Positions 9,894 through 18,815 are shown, numbered from the stretch's first letter. The stretch: DNA of 41,650 bases from Clostridiales bacterium (GCA_021202015.1 JAJQDV010000064.1:1-41650); one strand, 5' to 3'. Program-made: numbers and translations. Notes: generated from the letters alone by a model not told the origin.

Positions 9894-10568
9894 TCAGACA
9901 TGAAACCTCCGATACAGTTCCGACCGCGCCCGATTCCCGCCGACAATCATCGTTCCGACAAAAAACAGAATCGCCGCCACCAGAGAAACCGCGCCGCCGG
10001 TCAGCGTGGTGACCAGTCCCAGATAATAAAGCACCAGAGGAATAAAACAAAGCGCTATGATCAGGATCTGCAGCGGAATATAACTCTGCCATTCGCGGCT
10101 GTTTACAACCATCAGAAGGATGATCAGGAGATCCAGCACGACAAAAGCAGCCGGCAGGACATAGTTCAGAGACCATCCCGCAAACCCGGTTTCCATGTCG
10201 ATGGCAAGCACCACGCCCACCCCGAGCAGCGTCAGCAGAACCATCTTCAGACGATACGCGGCGCTCATCTCCAGCAGGATCCGCAGAATAATATAACCGT
10301 ACACGAGAAAGACGCCGATCAGAATGACCCATCCCGGCCGCCCGTTCGCACTGAAATTGATCCCGCCAAGAAGCACCTCAAGCACGATCGCCGCGAGCAG
10401 ATAAATACTCATGGCGCGCTGCGCCTTCCGGATACCTCTCTCCGCGTCGAGGTAAGGATACAGCTGATTCAATTCTTCTTTATCGTCCCGCTCCACGATA
10501 CATTTACAGAGCGGACAGACATGATGGGGATCCCTGATCTCAATCCCGCAGTTCCAGCATTTACTCAT
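9894..10568 (-). CDS. zinc-ribbon membrane protein, DUF6320-like
   Basis: About 224 residues. The N-terminus is a zinc ribbon (CWNCG then CPLCKC). After a linker come six or so hydrophobic helices (for example AIVLEVLLGG, ILIGVFLVYGYII, LDLLIILLMVV). The family matches DUF6320 as I know it from Lachnospiraceae, where it sits beside an acyltransferase as it does here. I choose the ATG at 10568, because GGAG precedes it at 6 nt; the ATG four codons earlier has no site. It is likely an integral membrane partner of the upstream acyltransferase. Function unproven. Confidence 0.75.
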   Translation of the reverse strand: MSKCWNCGIEIRDPHHVCPLCKCIVERDDKEELNQLYPYLDAERGIRKAQRAMSIYLLAAIVLEVLLGGINFSANGRPGWVILIGVFLVYGYIILRILLEMSAAYRLKMVLLTLLGVGVVLAIDMETGFAGWSLNYVLPAAFVVLDLLIILLMVVNSREWQSYIPLQILIIALCFIPLVLYYLGLVTTLTGGAVSLVAAILFFVGTMIVGGNRARSELYRRFHV

Positions 10569-10630
10569 CACAAACTCCATTCAGATCGATTATTCTTCAT
10601 ACCGCCGGGGCGCAGCATCCTCCGCAGCGC

Positions 10631-12046
10631 TTACTCATAATACACTCCGTTCGTATCGACACTCACGGAAATCCCCTGCGAGGTCAGATAGCGGAAAAAC
10701 ACCCGCTGCATCTCCGTACTCTTCAGCGCGGAGACGATCGTCGCCGTGAGCGTCCCGTGATACGTACTCAGCGTCATTTTCATATTCTGACCGGCGGAAC
10801 GGGCGAGCAGCACGTCGAACCGTTCAATATACGCTTCATACTCCGGAGCGACGGTGATATTTCCCAGATTCGTCACAGTAGCCGCGCTGGCCTTCGCGTG
10901 CATCTTATAGATGCCCCTGATGCCCGGATTTTTAAAAACCAGCGGTATGGTCCGAAGGATCATGGTCCGCTCGCCGGTCACATTGTAGGAAAGCACTTCC
11001 TCCAGATGTTCCTTCGTCAGCTGGCTTTGCAGGGTCTCCTTCACCGAATCCAGCACATCCTCAAAAGGCTGGTTTTCCGCCTTCGGATGAAAGGAAGCCG
11101 TCACCATGACAAAGAAATTCTTCGCCGTCACGGACTGAAAATAAGGGCGCAGGTTCACAGGCACGCTGACACAGATCGGATGCTTCGAGGGCATTCCCTT
11201 TAAAAAGGCCTGGTATATCGCCCAGATAAACATGGCGACCAGATATTCGTTGACTGTCGCGCCGTAACGTTTTGCGGTCTGCTTAACCTCTTCCACGGGC
11301 ATATGTCCGTGGATGATCCCGGTTTTCCCGGCCGGGAAAAAGGAGCCCTTTAAAATATAGGACCGTCCGGACTTATACCCTTTGGTAAAACGGCTCTTTT
11401 TAAAATTCTGCAGATAGCTGTCCTCCGTATTCAGGGAGGTCTGGCTGCTCAGATAATCACCGTATTCTTCACGAAGCTCCGGATGTACCAGTCTCAGATA
11501 CTGGTAGGCCAGTTCCTTTAAAAAATACAGTCCGCCGGTCCCGTCCGTCAGGACATGGAAGACCTCGAGGTTAATCCTTTTCTTATAATAGGACACGCGG
11601 AAAAGATAATTCCGGTTCCGATTTTCATCAATATACCGGCAGGGATAGGTATTCTCCTCCGTCACCTTCGGAGGCTCTTTGCTGTTTTCCTCAAAATAAT
11701 ACCAGAACATCCCCTGTCGAAGCCTGCAGTTAAAAATGGAAAACTTCGGCAGCACAAGGCCAAGCGCTTCCTGCAGCTTTTCCGGAACGATATCCTCATT
11801 CAGGTAAATCGCGATCCGATAAACATTGCTCATTCCCGCGTCCGCGATTGCGGGAAACAGATGCGCCGTATTGTCGAGCTTTTCCCATTTCACCTCATGG
11901 GTGCGGTCATAAGCCCGATTTCTGCGCCTCGATCTGTTTTTTTCTTTTTTCTTTTCAGAGCCCCGTTTTCTTTCCGCATGCTTCGCTTTACGACTTTTTT
12001 TCTGTTTATTTATTTTCTGATCTTCTTCTATTATATATTCTTCCAT
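10631..12046 (-). CDS. condensation-domain / alcohol acetyltransferase-like protein
   Basis: The 471 residues start with a very Lys/Arg-rich segment (about 10-50). The rest has the fold signature of the chloramphenicol acetyltransferase/condensation superfamily: an active-site-like HVLTDG with the expected His and Asp-Gly, and later GNITVAPEYE near the second half-site. Annotated relatives are called alcohol acetyltransferase or condensation proteins, with unknown acceptors. It stands between the S4-domain gene (27 bp upstream) and the DUF6320 gene, so an operon of acyltransferase, membrane protein and esterase is likely. Superfamily firm; substrate unknown. Confidence 0.75.
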   Translation of the reverse strand: MEEYIIEEDQKINKQKKSRKAKHAERKRGSEKKKEKNRSRRRNRAYDRTHEVKWEKLDNTAHLFPAIADAGMSNVYRIAIYLNEDIVPEKLQEALGLVLPKFSIFNCRLRQGMFWYYFEENSKEPPKVTEENTYPCRYIDENRNRNYLFRVSYYKKRINLEVFHVLTDGTGGLYFLKELAYQYLRLVHPELREEYGDYLSSQTSLNTEDSYLQNFKKSRFTKGYKSGRSYILKGSFFPAGKTGIIHGHMPVEEVKQTAKRYGATVNEYLVAMFIWAIYQAFLKGMPSKHPICVSVPVNLRPYFQSVTAKNFFVMVTASFHPKAENQPFEDVLDSVKETLQSQLTKEHLEEVLSYNVTGERTMILRTIPLVFKNPGIRGIYKMHAKASAATVTNLGNITVAPEYEAYIERFDVLLARSAGQNMKMTLSTYHGTLTATIVSALKSTEMQRVFFRYLTSQGISVSVDTNGVYYE

Positions 12047-12073
12047 AAAATTTCCAGATGCAGCCCCTGCGCA

Positions 12074-12829
12074 TCACACATATCTGCAGATTCTCACACG
12101 GATCCGCCCCTTCTTCGTCTCACTCTGCATTCCGTCATAGATAAATTTCCCGTATCCCCGAACAGAAACCACATCCCCGGGCTTTAAACTGCCGCTGTTG
12201 TTCTCGTACTGCCGGCCGTTCACAAAAACCCGTTTCGATGAAAACAGCAGGATACTCTGACTGCGGGACAGCTGATACGCCTTCGCCACGATCACGTCGC
12301 ACCGTTCGGAACTGACGTTAAGCTCCTGCGGGGAAAACTCCGGATTTGCCTCAGCCGGACACGCTGTCGTGATCTCACAGAACACAGCGGTGTGTTTGAC
12401 CTGACTCAAATGCTCTTTCAGAAAGACGGCCATCGCGCTCTCGCAGAACACATAGCCGACATTGTCACGGACGATGATATCCCCGAGGACGTCCCTCTCG
12501 ATTCCCAGGTTCATCAGCGCCCCGAGAAAATCGCGGTGAGTCAGTGCGTCGGCAAACTTCCGCGCCGTCGGACGGATGATCAGACAGCGAATCGGAAACT
12601 CCTCCTCATAGCCGAGCATCTCCGGCGAACCGAACCGCAGCATCTTCCTCCCGCAGCTCTCCCCGCCGCCGAACAGCGTCCATGGGACAAAGGAAAGCTC
12701 CCTCTCCATCTCGAAGAAGACCGCCTGATCCCCCTCGCTTAAGAAACCGGAAAATGTATAGATATTTGACTGATAACAGCGGTTCGCCATATCCAGGAAA
12801 CGCCGCCTCAGGATTTGTTCTTCCTGCAT
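12074..12829 (-). CDS. YlmH-type S4 RNA-binding protein
   Basis: 251 residues. The N-terminal two thirds match the YlmH family. The C-terminus is an S4 RNA-binding domain (AYQLSRSQSILLFS, KRVFVNGR, LKPGDVVSVRGYGKF). YlmH in Firmicutes is linked to cell division gene clusters and to ribosome quality control, binding tRNA or rRNA on stalled large subunits. Here it is not in a division cluster; it lies at the head of the acyltransferase operon. Length and domain order are normal. Confidence 0.85.
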   Translation of the reverse strand: MQEEQILRRRFLDMANRCYQSNIYTFSGFLSEGDQAVFFEMERELSFVPWTLFGGGESCGRKMLRFGSPEMLGYEEEFPIRCLIIRPTARKFADALTHRDFLGALMNLGIERDVLGDIIVRDNVGYVFCESAMAVFLKEHLSQVKHTAVFCEITTACPAEANPEFSPQELNVSSERCDVIVAKAYQLSRSQSILLFSSKRVFVNGRQYENNSGSLKPGDVVSVRGYGKFIYDGMQSETKKGRIRVRICRYV

Positions 12830-12902
12830 GATTCTTCTCTCTGCTGATTTCGGTTTCTATCCGCTACAGACGGGATTATAACACACTCCCGAAAATCAGA
12901 CA

Positions 12903-12930
12903 ACCCCGGCAGATCTTCTTCTGCCGGGGT
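12903..12930. terminator. strong hairpin terminator after the radical SAM pair
   Basis: ACCCCGGCAGA (12903-12913) pairs perfectly with TCTGCCGGGGT (12920-12930) around a 6-nt loop. It follows the stop of the downstream radical SAM gene on the minus strand. The T-tract is short in both directions. Confidence 0.7.
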
Positions 12931-12967
12931 TTATACAATGCGCAGGTAAATCCAACTGCCGTCCGGC

Positions 12968-14368
12968 TTATTCCCCGGCGGCCGCCTTCGCTTTCTCTTC
13001 TTTTTCTTCCTGCTCCTCTTTCCAGAGGCGCTCCGCTGTCGGAGCCCACGCCGCAGCGTACGGCTTTGTCTTTGCGGTCAGCTCCTCGACCGGCTCCTCC
13101 GCCTGCATATCCGTAGAATGTGCGCCGGAAGCCTTCACCATGCGTTCGATATATTCCGGATTCTCCAGCATCGGGCACGGCTGGAACATATTGTCGTTAA
13201 ACGGCATCGTGTCATGATACTGCATAAAGAGCGGCTGCTGCAGGCACTCCAGGAAGGATTTCTCCCGGATATTCGCCCCGGAATAGTGAATGAACACGCA
13301 GGGCTCCACATCGCCGTTCGCGTTGATATGGCAGTAGTTCTTGCCGCCCGCGATACACCCGCCGACAAACTCCGCGTCATTCTGGAAATCCATCGTGTAA
13401 AGCTTGATCGGGCAGGCTCTGCTCCGGATATAGCGCACGCGCTTCACCATATACTCTCTCTGCTCCGGCGTCAGAAGCAGATCCGTGCTCGCGTCCTTTC
13501 CGACCGGCATATAATGGAAGAACCAGGACATGATCGCGCCCTTGTCCACCAGCATCTGCAGGAACTCATCCGAGGTGACCGCCTTATAGTTTTTGCTCGT
13601 ATAGCAGATGGAAGTGCCGTAGATAAGGCCGTACTCCTTCATCAGATCCATCGCGTGCATCACCTTCCCGTACACGCCCTGACCGCGGCGGCTGTCATTG
13701 ACCTCCTCGTCGCCCTCGATGGAAAGCGCAAAGGAGATATTGCCGAGCTCCTGCACCTTTTTGCAGACCTCCTCATCGATGAGGGTGCCGTTTGTGAAAA
13801 TGTGGAACGCGCAGTCACTGTGCTTCTCCGCCAGCATCAGGATGTCCTTTTTACGCACCATGGGCTCCCCGCCGGTCATGATGAAAAAGTGGATACCCAG
13901 CTCCTTCGCCTCACAGATCACGCGGTCGATCTCCTCGTTCGTCAGGGACAGGTTATGTCCGTACTCGGCCGCCCAGCATCCGGTACATTTCAGATTGCAG
14001 GCGCTGGTGGGATCCATGAGGATCAGCCACGGCACGTTGCAGTTGTACTTTTCACGGTTCTCCTTTACCTTCTTAAAACCGGTCAGACCCGCCTCAAAGC
14101 CGAGGTTCAGCACATGGGTCTTTACGAGATTCGGATGCAGGTTGTCAAAAGCATCGTAGATCTGCTGCGTCCACTTGCAGCTCGTATCCGCCAGCACCTC
14201 GTTCGCGGTGTCCCAGAAGGAATCCGGGAAGTTCTTCCCCGCGATCTTCCGCGCCGCGTTCATCAGCTTTACCAGGTTCTGCTCTTTGTTCTTATTAATA
14301 TATCTGTATACTCCGTTAAATGCAACTTCAAAGGATTTTCTTGCCGCTGCATGCTTTAAATCTGCCAT
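12968..14368 (-). CDS. radical SAM protein (second of a tandem pair)
   Basis: 466 residues. A helical N-terminal region of about 120 residues precedes the radical SAM core, with CNLKCTGC as the 4Fe-4S/SAM motif and MTGGEP after it. A C-terminal region contains GGCIAGG, EPCVFIHYSG and QPCPMLENPEY, with Cys residues that could bind an auxiliary cluster (SPASM-like). The last 40 residues are Glu/Lys/Ala-rich. It is 25 bp downstream of a close paralogue of the same length and layout, divergent from a TetR regulator. No nearby precursor peptide was seen, so peptide maturation is not favoured. Substrate unknown. Confidence 0.85.
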   Translation of the reverse strand: MADLKHAAARKSFEVAFNGVYRYINKNKEQNLVKLMNAARKIAGKNFPDSFWDTANEVLADTSCKWTQQIYDAFDNLHPNLVKTHVLNLGFEAGLTGFKKVKENREKYNCNVPWLILMDPTSACNLKCTGCWAAEYGHNLSLTNEEIDRVICEAKELGIHFFIMTGGEPMVRKKDILMLAEKHSDCAFHIFTNGTLIDEEVCKKVQELGNISFALSIEGDEEVNDSRRGQGVYGKVMHAMDLMKEYGLIYGTSICYTSKNYKAVTSDEFLQMLVDKGAIMSWFFHYMPVGKDASTDLLLTPEQREYMVKRVRYIRSRACPIKLYTMDFQNDAEFVGGCIAGGKNYCHINANGDVEPCVFIHYSGANIREKSFLECLQQPLFMQYHDTMPFNDNMFQPCPMLENPEYIERMVKASGAHSTDMQAEEPVEELTAKTKPYAAAWAPTAERLWKEEQEEKEEKAKAAAGE

Positions 14369-14393
14369 TGTCTTCTCCTCCTCGTCTCTTATC

Positions 14394-15794
14394 CTATATG
14401 CTCTTCTTGTAATTCGTATAACCCTGTTTTACGAAATGCTTGCCCTCCCAGAGCTTCTCGGCGCGCGGCGCCCACTCCTTCGCATAATCCTCGCATTTTG
14501 CGCAGAGATGCTCCGCCGACTCAGGCGACTGCAGATCGGTGGAGTGCGCCCCCGACTCCTTCACCATCTGCTGCAGCTTCTCCGGATTCTCCAGCATCGG
14601 ACACGGACGAAGATGATTCTCATTGAAAGGCTGGCCGTCGCGGTAAGCCATGAACAGCGGCTGCTGCAGGCATTCGAGCAGCGTATTCTCACGGATATTC
14701 GCCCCGGAATAGTGGATGAACACACACGGCTCCGCATCGCCGTTTGCATTAATATGGAAGTAATTGCGTCCGCCGGCGATACATCCGCCCACGAACTCAC
14801 CGTCGTTCTGGAAGTCGAGGAGCATGATCGACTTGCCGCCCTCCCAGGCGCGGATCTCGCGGAGACGGTCATGGATATACTCGCGCTGCTCCATCGTCGG
14901 AAGCAGATCGACATCCGCCTCATTTCCGACCGGCATATAGTGGAAATACCAGGCGTAACGGCACCCGTGCTCGATCATCATATCAAAGAATTCATCGGAG
15001 GTAACCGCGTCCATATTGGCTCTCGTATAGCAAACGGAGGTGCCGAAGAACAGGCCGTACTGCTTCATCAGATCCATCGCATGCAACACCTTTTCAAAGC
15101 TGCCCTCGCCGCGGCGCCCGTCGTTCTGATTCTGGAAGCCCTCCAGAGATAAGGAGAAGGAGAAGTTTCCGAGCTTCTGTACCTCTTTGCAGAACTCCTC
15201 GTCGATCAGCGTACCGTTCGTAAAGCTGTGGAACTCACAGTCGTTATGCTTTTTCGCCAGCTTTAAAAGATCCGGCTTGCGCACCAGAGGCTCACCGCCG
15301 GTAAACATATAGAAATAAACGCCGAGCTCCTTGCCCTGTGTCACAATGCTGTCCATCTCCTCGTATGTAAGGTTCAGCTTGTGACCGTACTCCGCCGCCC
15401 AGCATCCGGTACATCTTAAATTACACGCACTGGTGGGATCCATCAGGATCAGCCACGGGATATTGCACTGGTGCTCTTCCCGCTTTGCACGGATCGTCTT
15501 TGTTCCGTAAAAAGCGGCTTCAAACCCGAGATTCAGCGCCGTCATCTTCGCCACGTGCGGATCCAGCTCATCGAGCATCTTGTTCACGAAATTTACCCAT
15601 TTGTCGTCCGGGTTCATGATCATTTTCCGTACCGCTTCGTAGGATTCTTTTTTAAAGTTGTCCCCCATGAACTTCTCCGCCAGATCGACGATCTGCAGAA
15701 GTCCCTTCTGTCTGTCCTTGTTCAGCCGCCTAAGCGCTACGTCGATCGCCGCGCTGAACGCCTTTCTCTGCATTGTGTGTGATAAACTTGCCAC
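14394..15794 (-). CDS. radical SAM protein (first of a tandem pair)
   Basis: About 466 residues from a GTG start at 15794. AAAGGAG lies 8 nt upstream of that GTG, while the longer TTG start would place this site inside the coding region. Layout equals that of the next gene: helical N-terminus, CNLRCTGC, FTGGEP, then GGCIAGG, EPCVFIHYSG and RPCPMLENPE. Long stretches are near-identical between the two (for example WLILMDPTSACNL), so this is a gene duplication. A consensus promoter lies upstream (16013-16040) and a TetR gene is divergent, so control by that regulator is likely. Confidence 0.85.
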   Translation of the reverse strand: MASLSHTMQRKAFSAAIDVALRRLNKDRQKGLLQIVDLAEKFMGDNFKKESYEAVRKMIMNPDDKWVNFVNKMLDELDPHVAKMTALNLGFEAAFYGTKTIRAKREEHQCNIPWLILMDPTSACNLRCTGCWAAEYGHKLNLTYEEMDSIVTQGKELGVYFYMFTGGEPLVRKPDLLKLAKKHNDCEFHSFTNGTLIDEEFCKEVQKLGNFSFSLSLEGFQNQNDGRRGEGSFEKVLHAMDLMKQYGLFFGTSVCYTRANMDAVTSDEFFDMMIEHGCRYAWYFHYMPVGNEADVDLLPTMEQREYIHDRLREIRAWEGGKSIMLLDFQNDGEFVGGCIAGGRNYFHINANGDAEPCVFIHYSGANIRENTLLECLQQPLFMAYRDGQPFNENHLRPCPMLENPEKLQQMVKESGAHSTDLQSPESAEHLCAKCEDYAKEWAPRAEKLWEGKHFVKQGYTNYKKSI

Positions 15795-16012
15795 TGTAAA
15801 ATCTCCTTTCAAATTTTATCTGTTCGCAACAATCTTATTACACAGCCCCATCTATACCCATGCTGAGTTTTGTGACTCTTCACGGTCCTCCACCTCACAT
15901 GCGCAAAAGCAGCCGCTCTGCGATATCCTGACAGCTGTTTTTTTGCAAAATGCTGTTTAATTCCGGTCTGGTGTCTTTTTCTCAACAAGTGTTGCGTTTT
16001 TTGATAGATTAT

Positions 16013-16040
16013 ATTATAATTGACATAGAAAAAATATCAA
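16013..16040 (-). promoter_or_regulatory. promoter of the radical SAM pair
   Basis: On the minus strand TTGATA (16035-16040), 16 bp and TATAAT (16013-16018). It leaves a leader of about 210 nt before the GTG start. It overlaps a possible plus-strand TTGACA (16020-16025). Confidence 0.65.
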
Positions 16041-16057
16041 CCGACAATTTTCACAGA

Positions 16058-16107
16058 TTTGTCACATATCCTACACATTTTGTACAATCTGTCGGATATA
16101 TGACAAA
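16058..16107 (+). promoter_or_regulatory. promoter with flanking 14-bp dyad, likely TetR operator
   Basis: TTGTCA (16059-16064), 18 bp and TACAAT (16083-16088) form a good promoter toward the TetR gene. It is framed by an inverted repeat, TTTGTCACATATCC (16058-16071) and GGATATATGACAAA (16094-16107), 13 of 14 bases complementary. The arms cover the -35 and the start-point region, as expected for autoregulation. A second exact palindrome, CTGTTCGAACAG, is at 16124-16135. Confidence 0.55.
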
Positions 16108-16226
16108 CATACAATATATTGACCTGTTCGAACAGTCGAATTCCATATCTGGACATCCGGAATCACGAATACCGACTGCCGGAACCTGTCCGTAAAACAA
16201 CAAACTCAGGGAGGATAACACGAATC

Positions 16227-16778
16227 ATGGCCACTGACCGCAGAACAAAATACACAAAATCCGTCATCCGTCAGGCTCTGTTTGAGCTGATGAAGGATCG
16301 GCCGATCAACAAGATCACCGTCACCGACATCTGCAAGACCGCGGATATCAACCGGAGCACGTTTTACTCCTACTATGAGGATGTGTACGCGCTGCTCGCT
16401 TCGATCCAGAACGATCTTTTTGAGGACGTCGTATTTACGCTGAGCACAGAGAACTGGTTTGAGGATCTGTTAAAGCTGGTGGACGAAAACAAGGATCTCT
16501 GCCAGGTCCTGCTCGGACCCCACGGAGACGCCTCGTTCATCCGCCAGCTCATCTACCTCGGATATGAGAACAGTATAAAGATATGGAAAGGCATGTATCC
16601 GAACGCCGCTCCGGATCTGCTGGATTATTTCTATGCCTACATGTCTTCCGGCGTGATCGGCGTCCTGGAAAACTGGGTCTGCAGCGATTATCAGCTGAGT
16701 ACGAAGGAGGTCGGAAATATCCTGATGGGCATCACTATGCAGGGTCTTAGTTTCCTCGAGAATACAAATAAAGACTGA
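16227..16778 (+). CDS. TetR/AcrR family transcriptional regulator
   Basis: 183 residues. The N-terminal helix-turn-helix is clear: YTKSVIRQALFELM, then KITVTDICKTADINRSTFYS, then YYEDVYALL. The ligand-binding C-terminus is of the short type seen in DhaS-like regulators. I use the ATG at 16227 with GGGAGGA upstream; the longer in-frame start lies in the promoter region and lacks a site. It diverges from the radical SAM pair across 430 bp that hold two promoters and two dyads, so it probably represses both directions until its ligand binds. Ligand unknown. Confidence 0.88.
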   Translation: MATDRRTKYTKSVIRQALFELMKDRPINKITVTDICKTADINRSTFYSYYEDVYALLASIQNDLFEDVVFTLSTENWFEDLLKLVDENKDLCQVLLGPHGDASFIRQLIYLGYENSIKIWKGMYPNAAPDLLDYFYAYMSSGVIGVLENWVCSDYQLSTKEVGNILMGITMQGLSFLENTNKD

Positions 16779-16830
16779 AAAGGAGCTGCCGCTTTACGTA
16801 ATCTTATTCGTGAAAGCGACAGCCCCTTTT
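16778..16830 (+). terminator. terminator of the TetR gene
   Basis: A long imperfect stem (16778-16798 with 16809-16830) begins with AAAAGG, ends with CCCCTTTT and overlaps the last stop base. It is a typical intrinsic terminator that could also work in reverse. Confidence 0.7.
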
Positions 16831-16834
16831 CATT

Positions 16835-16930
16835 TTTATGCACAGGGGCGCATTAAGGAAATTATGCGGCAGAGCCGCACGCGCCCCGCGCAGCGAATAT
16901 GAGGCAAAAACCGCCTCCTGCTCGATTCTG
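16835..16930. repeat. possible dispersed palindromic intergenic element
   Basis: This stretch between convergent genes holds nested inverted repeats: GGGGCGC with GCGCCCC, inside them TGCGGC with GCCGCA, then GAGGC with GCCTC around AAAAACC. I recall near-identical stretches between genes in other Lachnospiraceae, which suggests a REP-like or small mobile repeat. This rests on memory; only the palindromes are seen directly. Confidence 0.4.
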
Positions 16931-16939
16931 TTCAGTTTC

Positions 16940-18568
16940 TTATGGCTGCTCCGTATCATCCTCCGTCTTTTCCTGTTTCGGCTGATCTGTATCATCCGCC
17001 GTCTTCGTCTCTTTCATCTGATCTGTATCATCCGCCGCCTTCGTCTCTTTTGGCTGATTTGTCTCTTCCGCTGCCTCTTCTTTCGGGAGACGCCCGGATA
17101 CCTTTGTAATGTTCCGAATAAAGTCCGCCAGACTGTCGTCCGCCTGTCCCGGCACGAGCCGCCACTCCCAGTTCCCGCCCAGGGTGGCCGGCCGGTTTAT
17201 GCGGGCCTCCTCCCCGAGATGCAGATAATCCTGAATCGGGATAATGCAGTATTTCGCAATGCTCAGCATGGCCAGGCGCACCATATTGTCACAGAGCTGC
17301 TCATATGTATCCCAGTAACGGTTCATATAGTTCTTAATATGCTCCCGGATCTCCTCCGTGGTATTGCTGATAAACTGGAACAGCGTCTCATTGTCATGCG
17401 TGCCGGTGTAGACTATGCAGTTCGGGTTTTCAAAATTATGCGGCAGAAAAGCGTTCTCACTGTCACTGTCAAACGCAAACTCCAGCACCTTCATGCCCGG
17501 GAATCCGCTCTCCTCCAGGAGATCGCGGACGCTGTCCGTGACAATGCCGAGATCCTCCGCGATGATCTCAATCCCGTCCACATTTTCCTGAATCGCACGC
17601 ATCAGATCCATACCCGGTCCGGGCATCCACTTCCCCTTCCTCGCCGTCTCCTCCCCGAAGGGAACGGCATAATACTCGTCAAAACCCCGGAAATGATCAA
17701 AACGCATCACATCGTAGATCTCAGAAGCGTGGCGGATACGGCCGATCCACCAGGCATATCCGGTCTTTTTATGATAATCCCAGTCATAGAGCGGATTGCC
17801 CCAGAGCTGTCCGTCCTCCGAGAAAAAGTCAGGCGGAACGCCGGCCACCGACGTCGGATTCAGATCCTCATCAAACTGGAAAAGCTGCGGATTCACCCAG
17901 GCGTCCGCGCTGTCGATCGCCACATAGATCGGCACATCCCCGATGATACGGATCCCCTGTTCCTGCGCGTAGGCCTTCAGCTTCACCCACTGCGTCATGA
18001 ACCAGTATTGAACATGTTCATGAAAGGAGATATCGTCCGCCAGCGAGATCCGGGCCGCGGCCAGCGTCTCCGGATCCCGCTTCTTATAGGGCTCCTCCCA
18101 CTCATACCACGCCTTCCGGTCATGCAGATCCTTGACCGCCATGAAAAGCGCGTAATCCGGCAGCCAGTCCGCCTGCTCCCGCACAAACGCCTCAAACCCG
18201 GACTGGTCGTTCTCCTTATCAATCGCGTAGGCCTTCCGCAGCAGCGGATAACGGTTCTCAAACTGCTTCCCATAGTCCACATAGGACGGATTCGTCCCCA
18301 GCTGCGCCTCGTCGCACTCCTCCCTCGTCAGAAGCCCCCGCTCGATCAGGTCGTCCAGAGACACAAAATAGGGATTCCCCGCGATCGTCGAAAACGGCTG
18401 ATAGGGAGAATCCCCGTAGCTGATATGTCCCAGCGGAAGAATCTGCCAGAACGTCTGCCCGCTCTTCTTCAGAAAATCAATCCAGTCATACGCCTCCTTC
18501 GTGAATCCGCCGATCCCGTATCGGGACGGCAGGCTGCTGACCGGGAGTAAAATACCGCTTGCTCTCAT
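16940..18568 (-). CDS. malQ: 4-alpha-glucanotransferase (amylomaltase) with acidic repeat tail
   Basis: This GH77 enzyme transfers alpha-1,4-glucan segments in maltodextrin and glycogen metabolism. The 542 residues start with RASGILLPVSSLPSRYGIG, typical of the family. They include RIIGDVPIYVA, FDHFRGFDEYYAVP (nucleophile Asp region), IIAEDLG (acid/base Glu) and GTHDNET. The catalytic part ends near residue 495, the family's usual length. The remaining 45 or so residues are a Lys/Glu/Asp/Thr tail built from 12-residue repeats encoded by a 36-bp tandem repeat. It is probably not needed for catalysis. No other maltose genes are adjacent. Confidence 0.95.
   Translation of the reverse strand: MRASGILLPVSSLPSRYGIGGFTKEAYDWIDFLKKSGQTFWQILPLGHISYGDSPYQPFSTIAGNPYFVSLDDLIERGLLTREECDEAQLGTNPSYVDYGKQFENRYPLLRKAYAIDKENDQSGFEAFVREQADWLPDYALFMAVKDLHDRKAWYEWEEPYKKRDPETLAAARISLADDISFHEHVQYWFMTQWVKLKAYAQEQGIRIIGDVPIYVAIDSADAWVNPQLFQFDEDLNPTSVAGVPPDFFSEDGQLWGNPLYDWDYHKKTGYAWWIGRIRHASEIYDVMRFDHFRGFDEYYAVPFGEETARKGKWMPGPGMDLMRAIQENVDGIEIIAEDLGIVTDSVRDLLEESGFPGMKVLEFAFDSDSENAFLPHNFENPNCIVYTGTHDNETLFQFISNTTEEIREHIKNYMNRYWDTYEQLCDNMVRLAMLSIAKYCIIPIQDYLHLGEEARINRPATLGGNWEWRLVPGQADDSLADFIRNITKVSGRLPKEEAAEETNQPKETKAADDTDQMKETKTADDTDQPKQEKTEDDTEQP
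16946..17089 (-). repeat. 36-bp tandem repeat in the 3' end of malQ
   Basis: Four units start at 16946, 16982, 17018 and 17054, exactly 36 bp apart. The middle two are nearly identical and the outer two diverged. They encode 12-residue units of the type TDQxKETKxADD. The period is a multiple of three, so copy-number change would keep frame. Confidence 0.85.
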
Positions 18569-18716
18569 AATGTTTTATTTCCTCCTGATATGTTTCTTAT
18601 AATAAATCTCGCTCTGTCGGCGAAATCTTTTTTATTATATAACATTTTTCATACTTTTTCCACAAAAACTTCACTGAATCTTTGTGTTCTTTTATACAAA
18701 AATATGAAATAGTGGC

Positions 18717-18745
18717 TTTACACTCCGCACAAAAACCGCTATAAT
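18717..18745 (+). promoter_or_regulatory. sigma-A promoter for the small-protein gene
   Basis: TTTACA (18717-18722), 17 bp and TATAAT (18740-18745). The expected start point is near 18752, about 64 nt before the ATG. Confidence 0.8.
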
Positions 18746-18815
18746 GGATAATCAAGAGATACTGAAAAGCAGCTGCTCATACATAATATCTTTATCTTAA
18801 AAAGGCGGTGATATC

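Noticed and set aside
13118-15152. Long plus-strand reading frames opposite the radical SAM, purD, malQ and clpC genes
   Set aside because: They are antisense shadows of conserved genes, composition-driven, with no ribosome sites or recognisable domains.
12968-15794. RiPP biosynthesis cluster around the radical SAM genes
   Set aside because: No short precursor gene, peptidase or exporter is present nearby; only a TetR regulator is associated.
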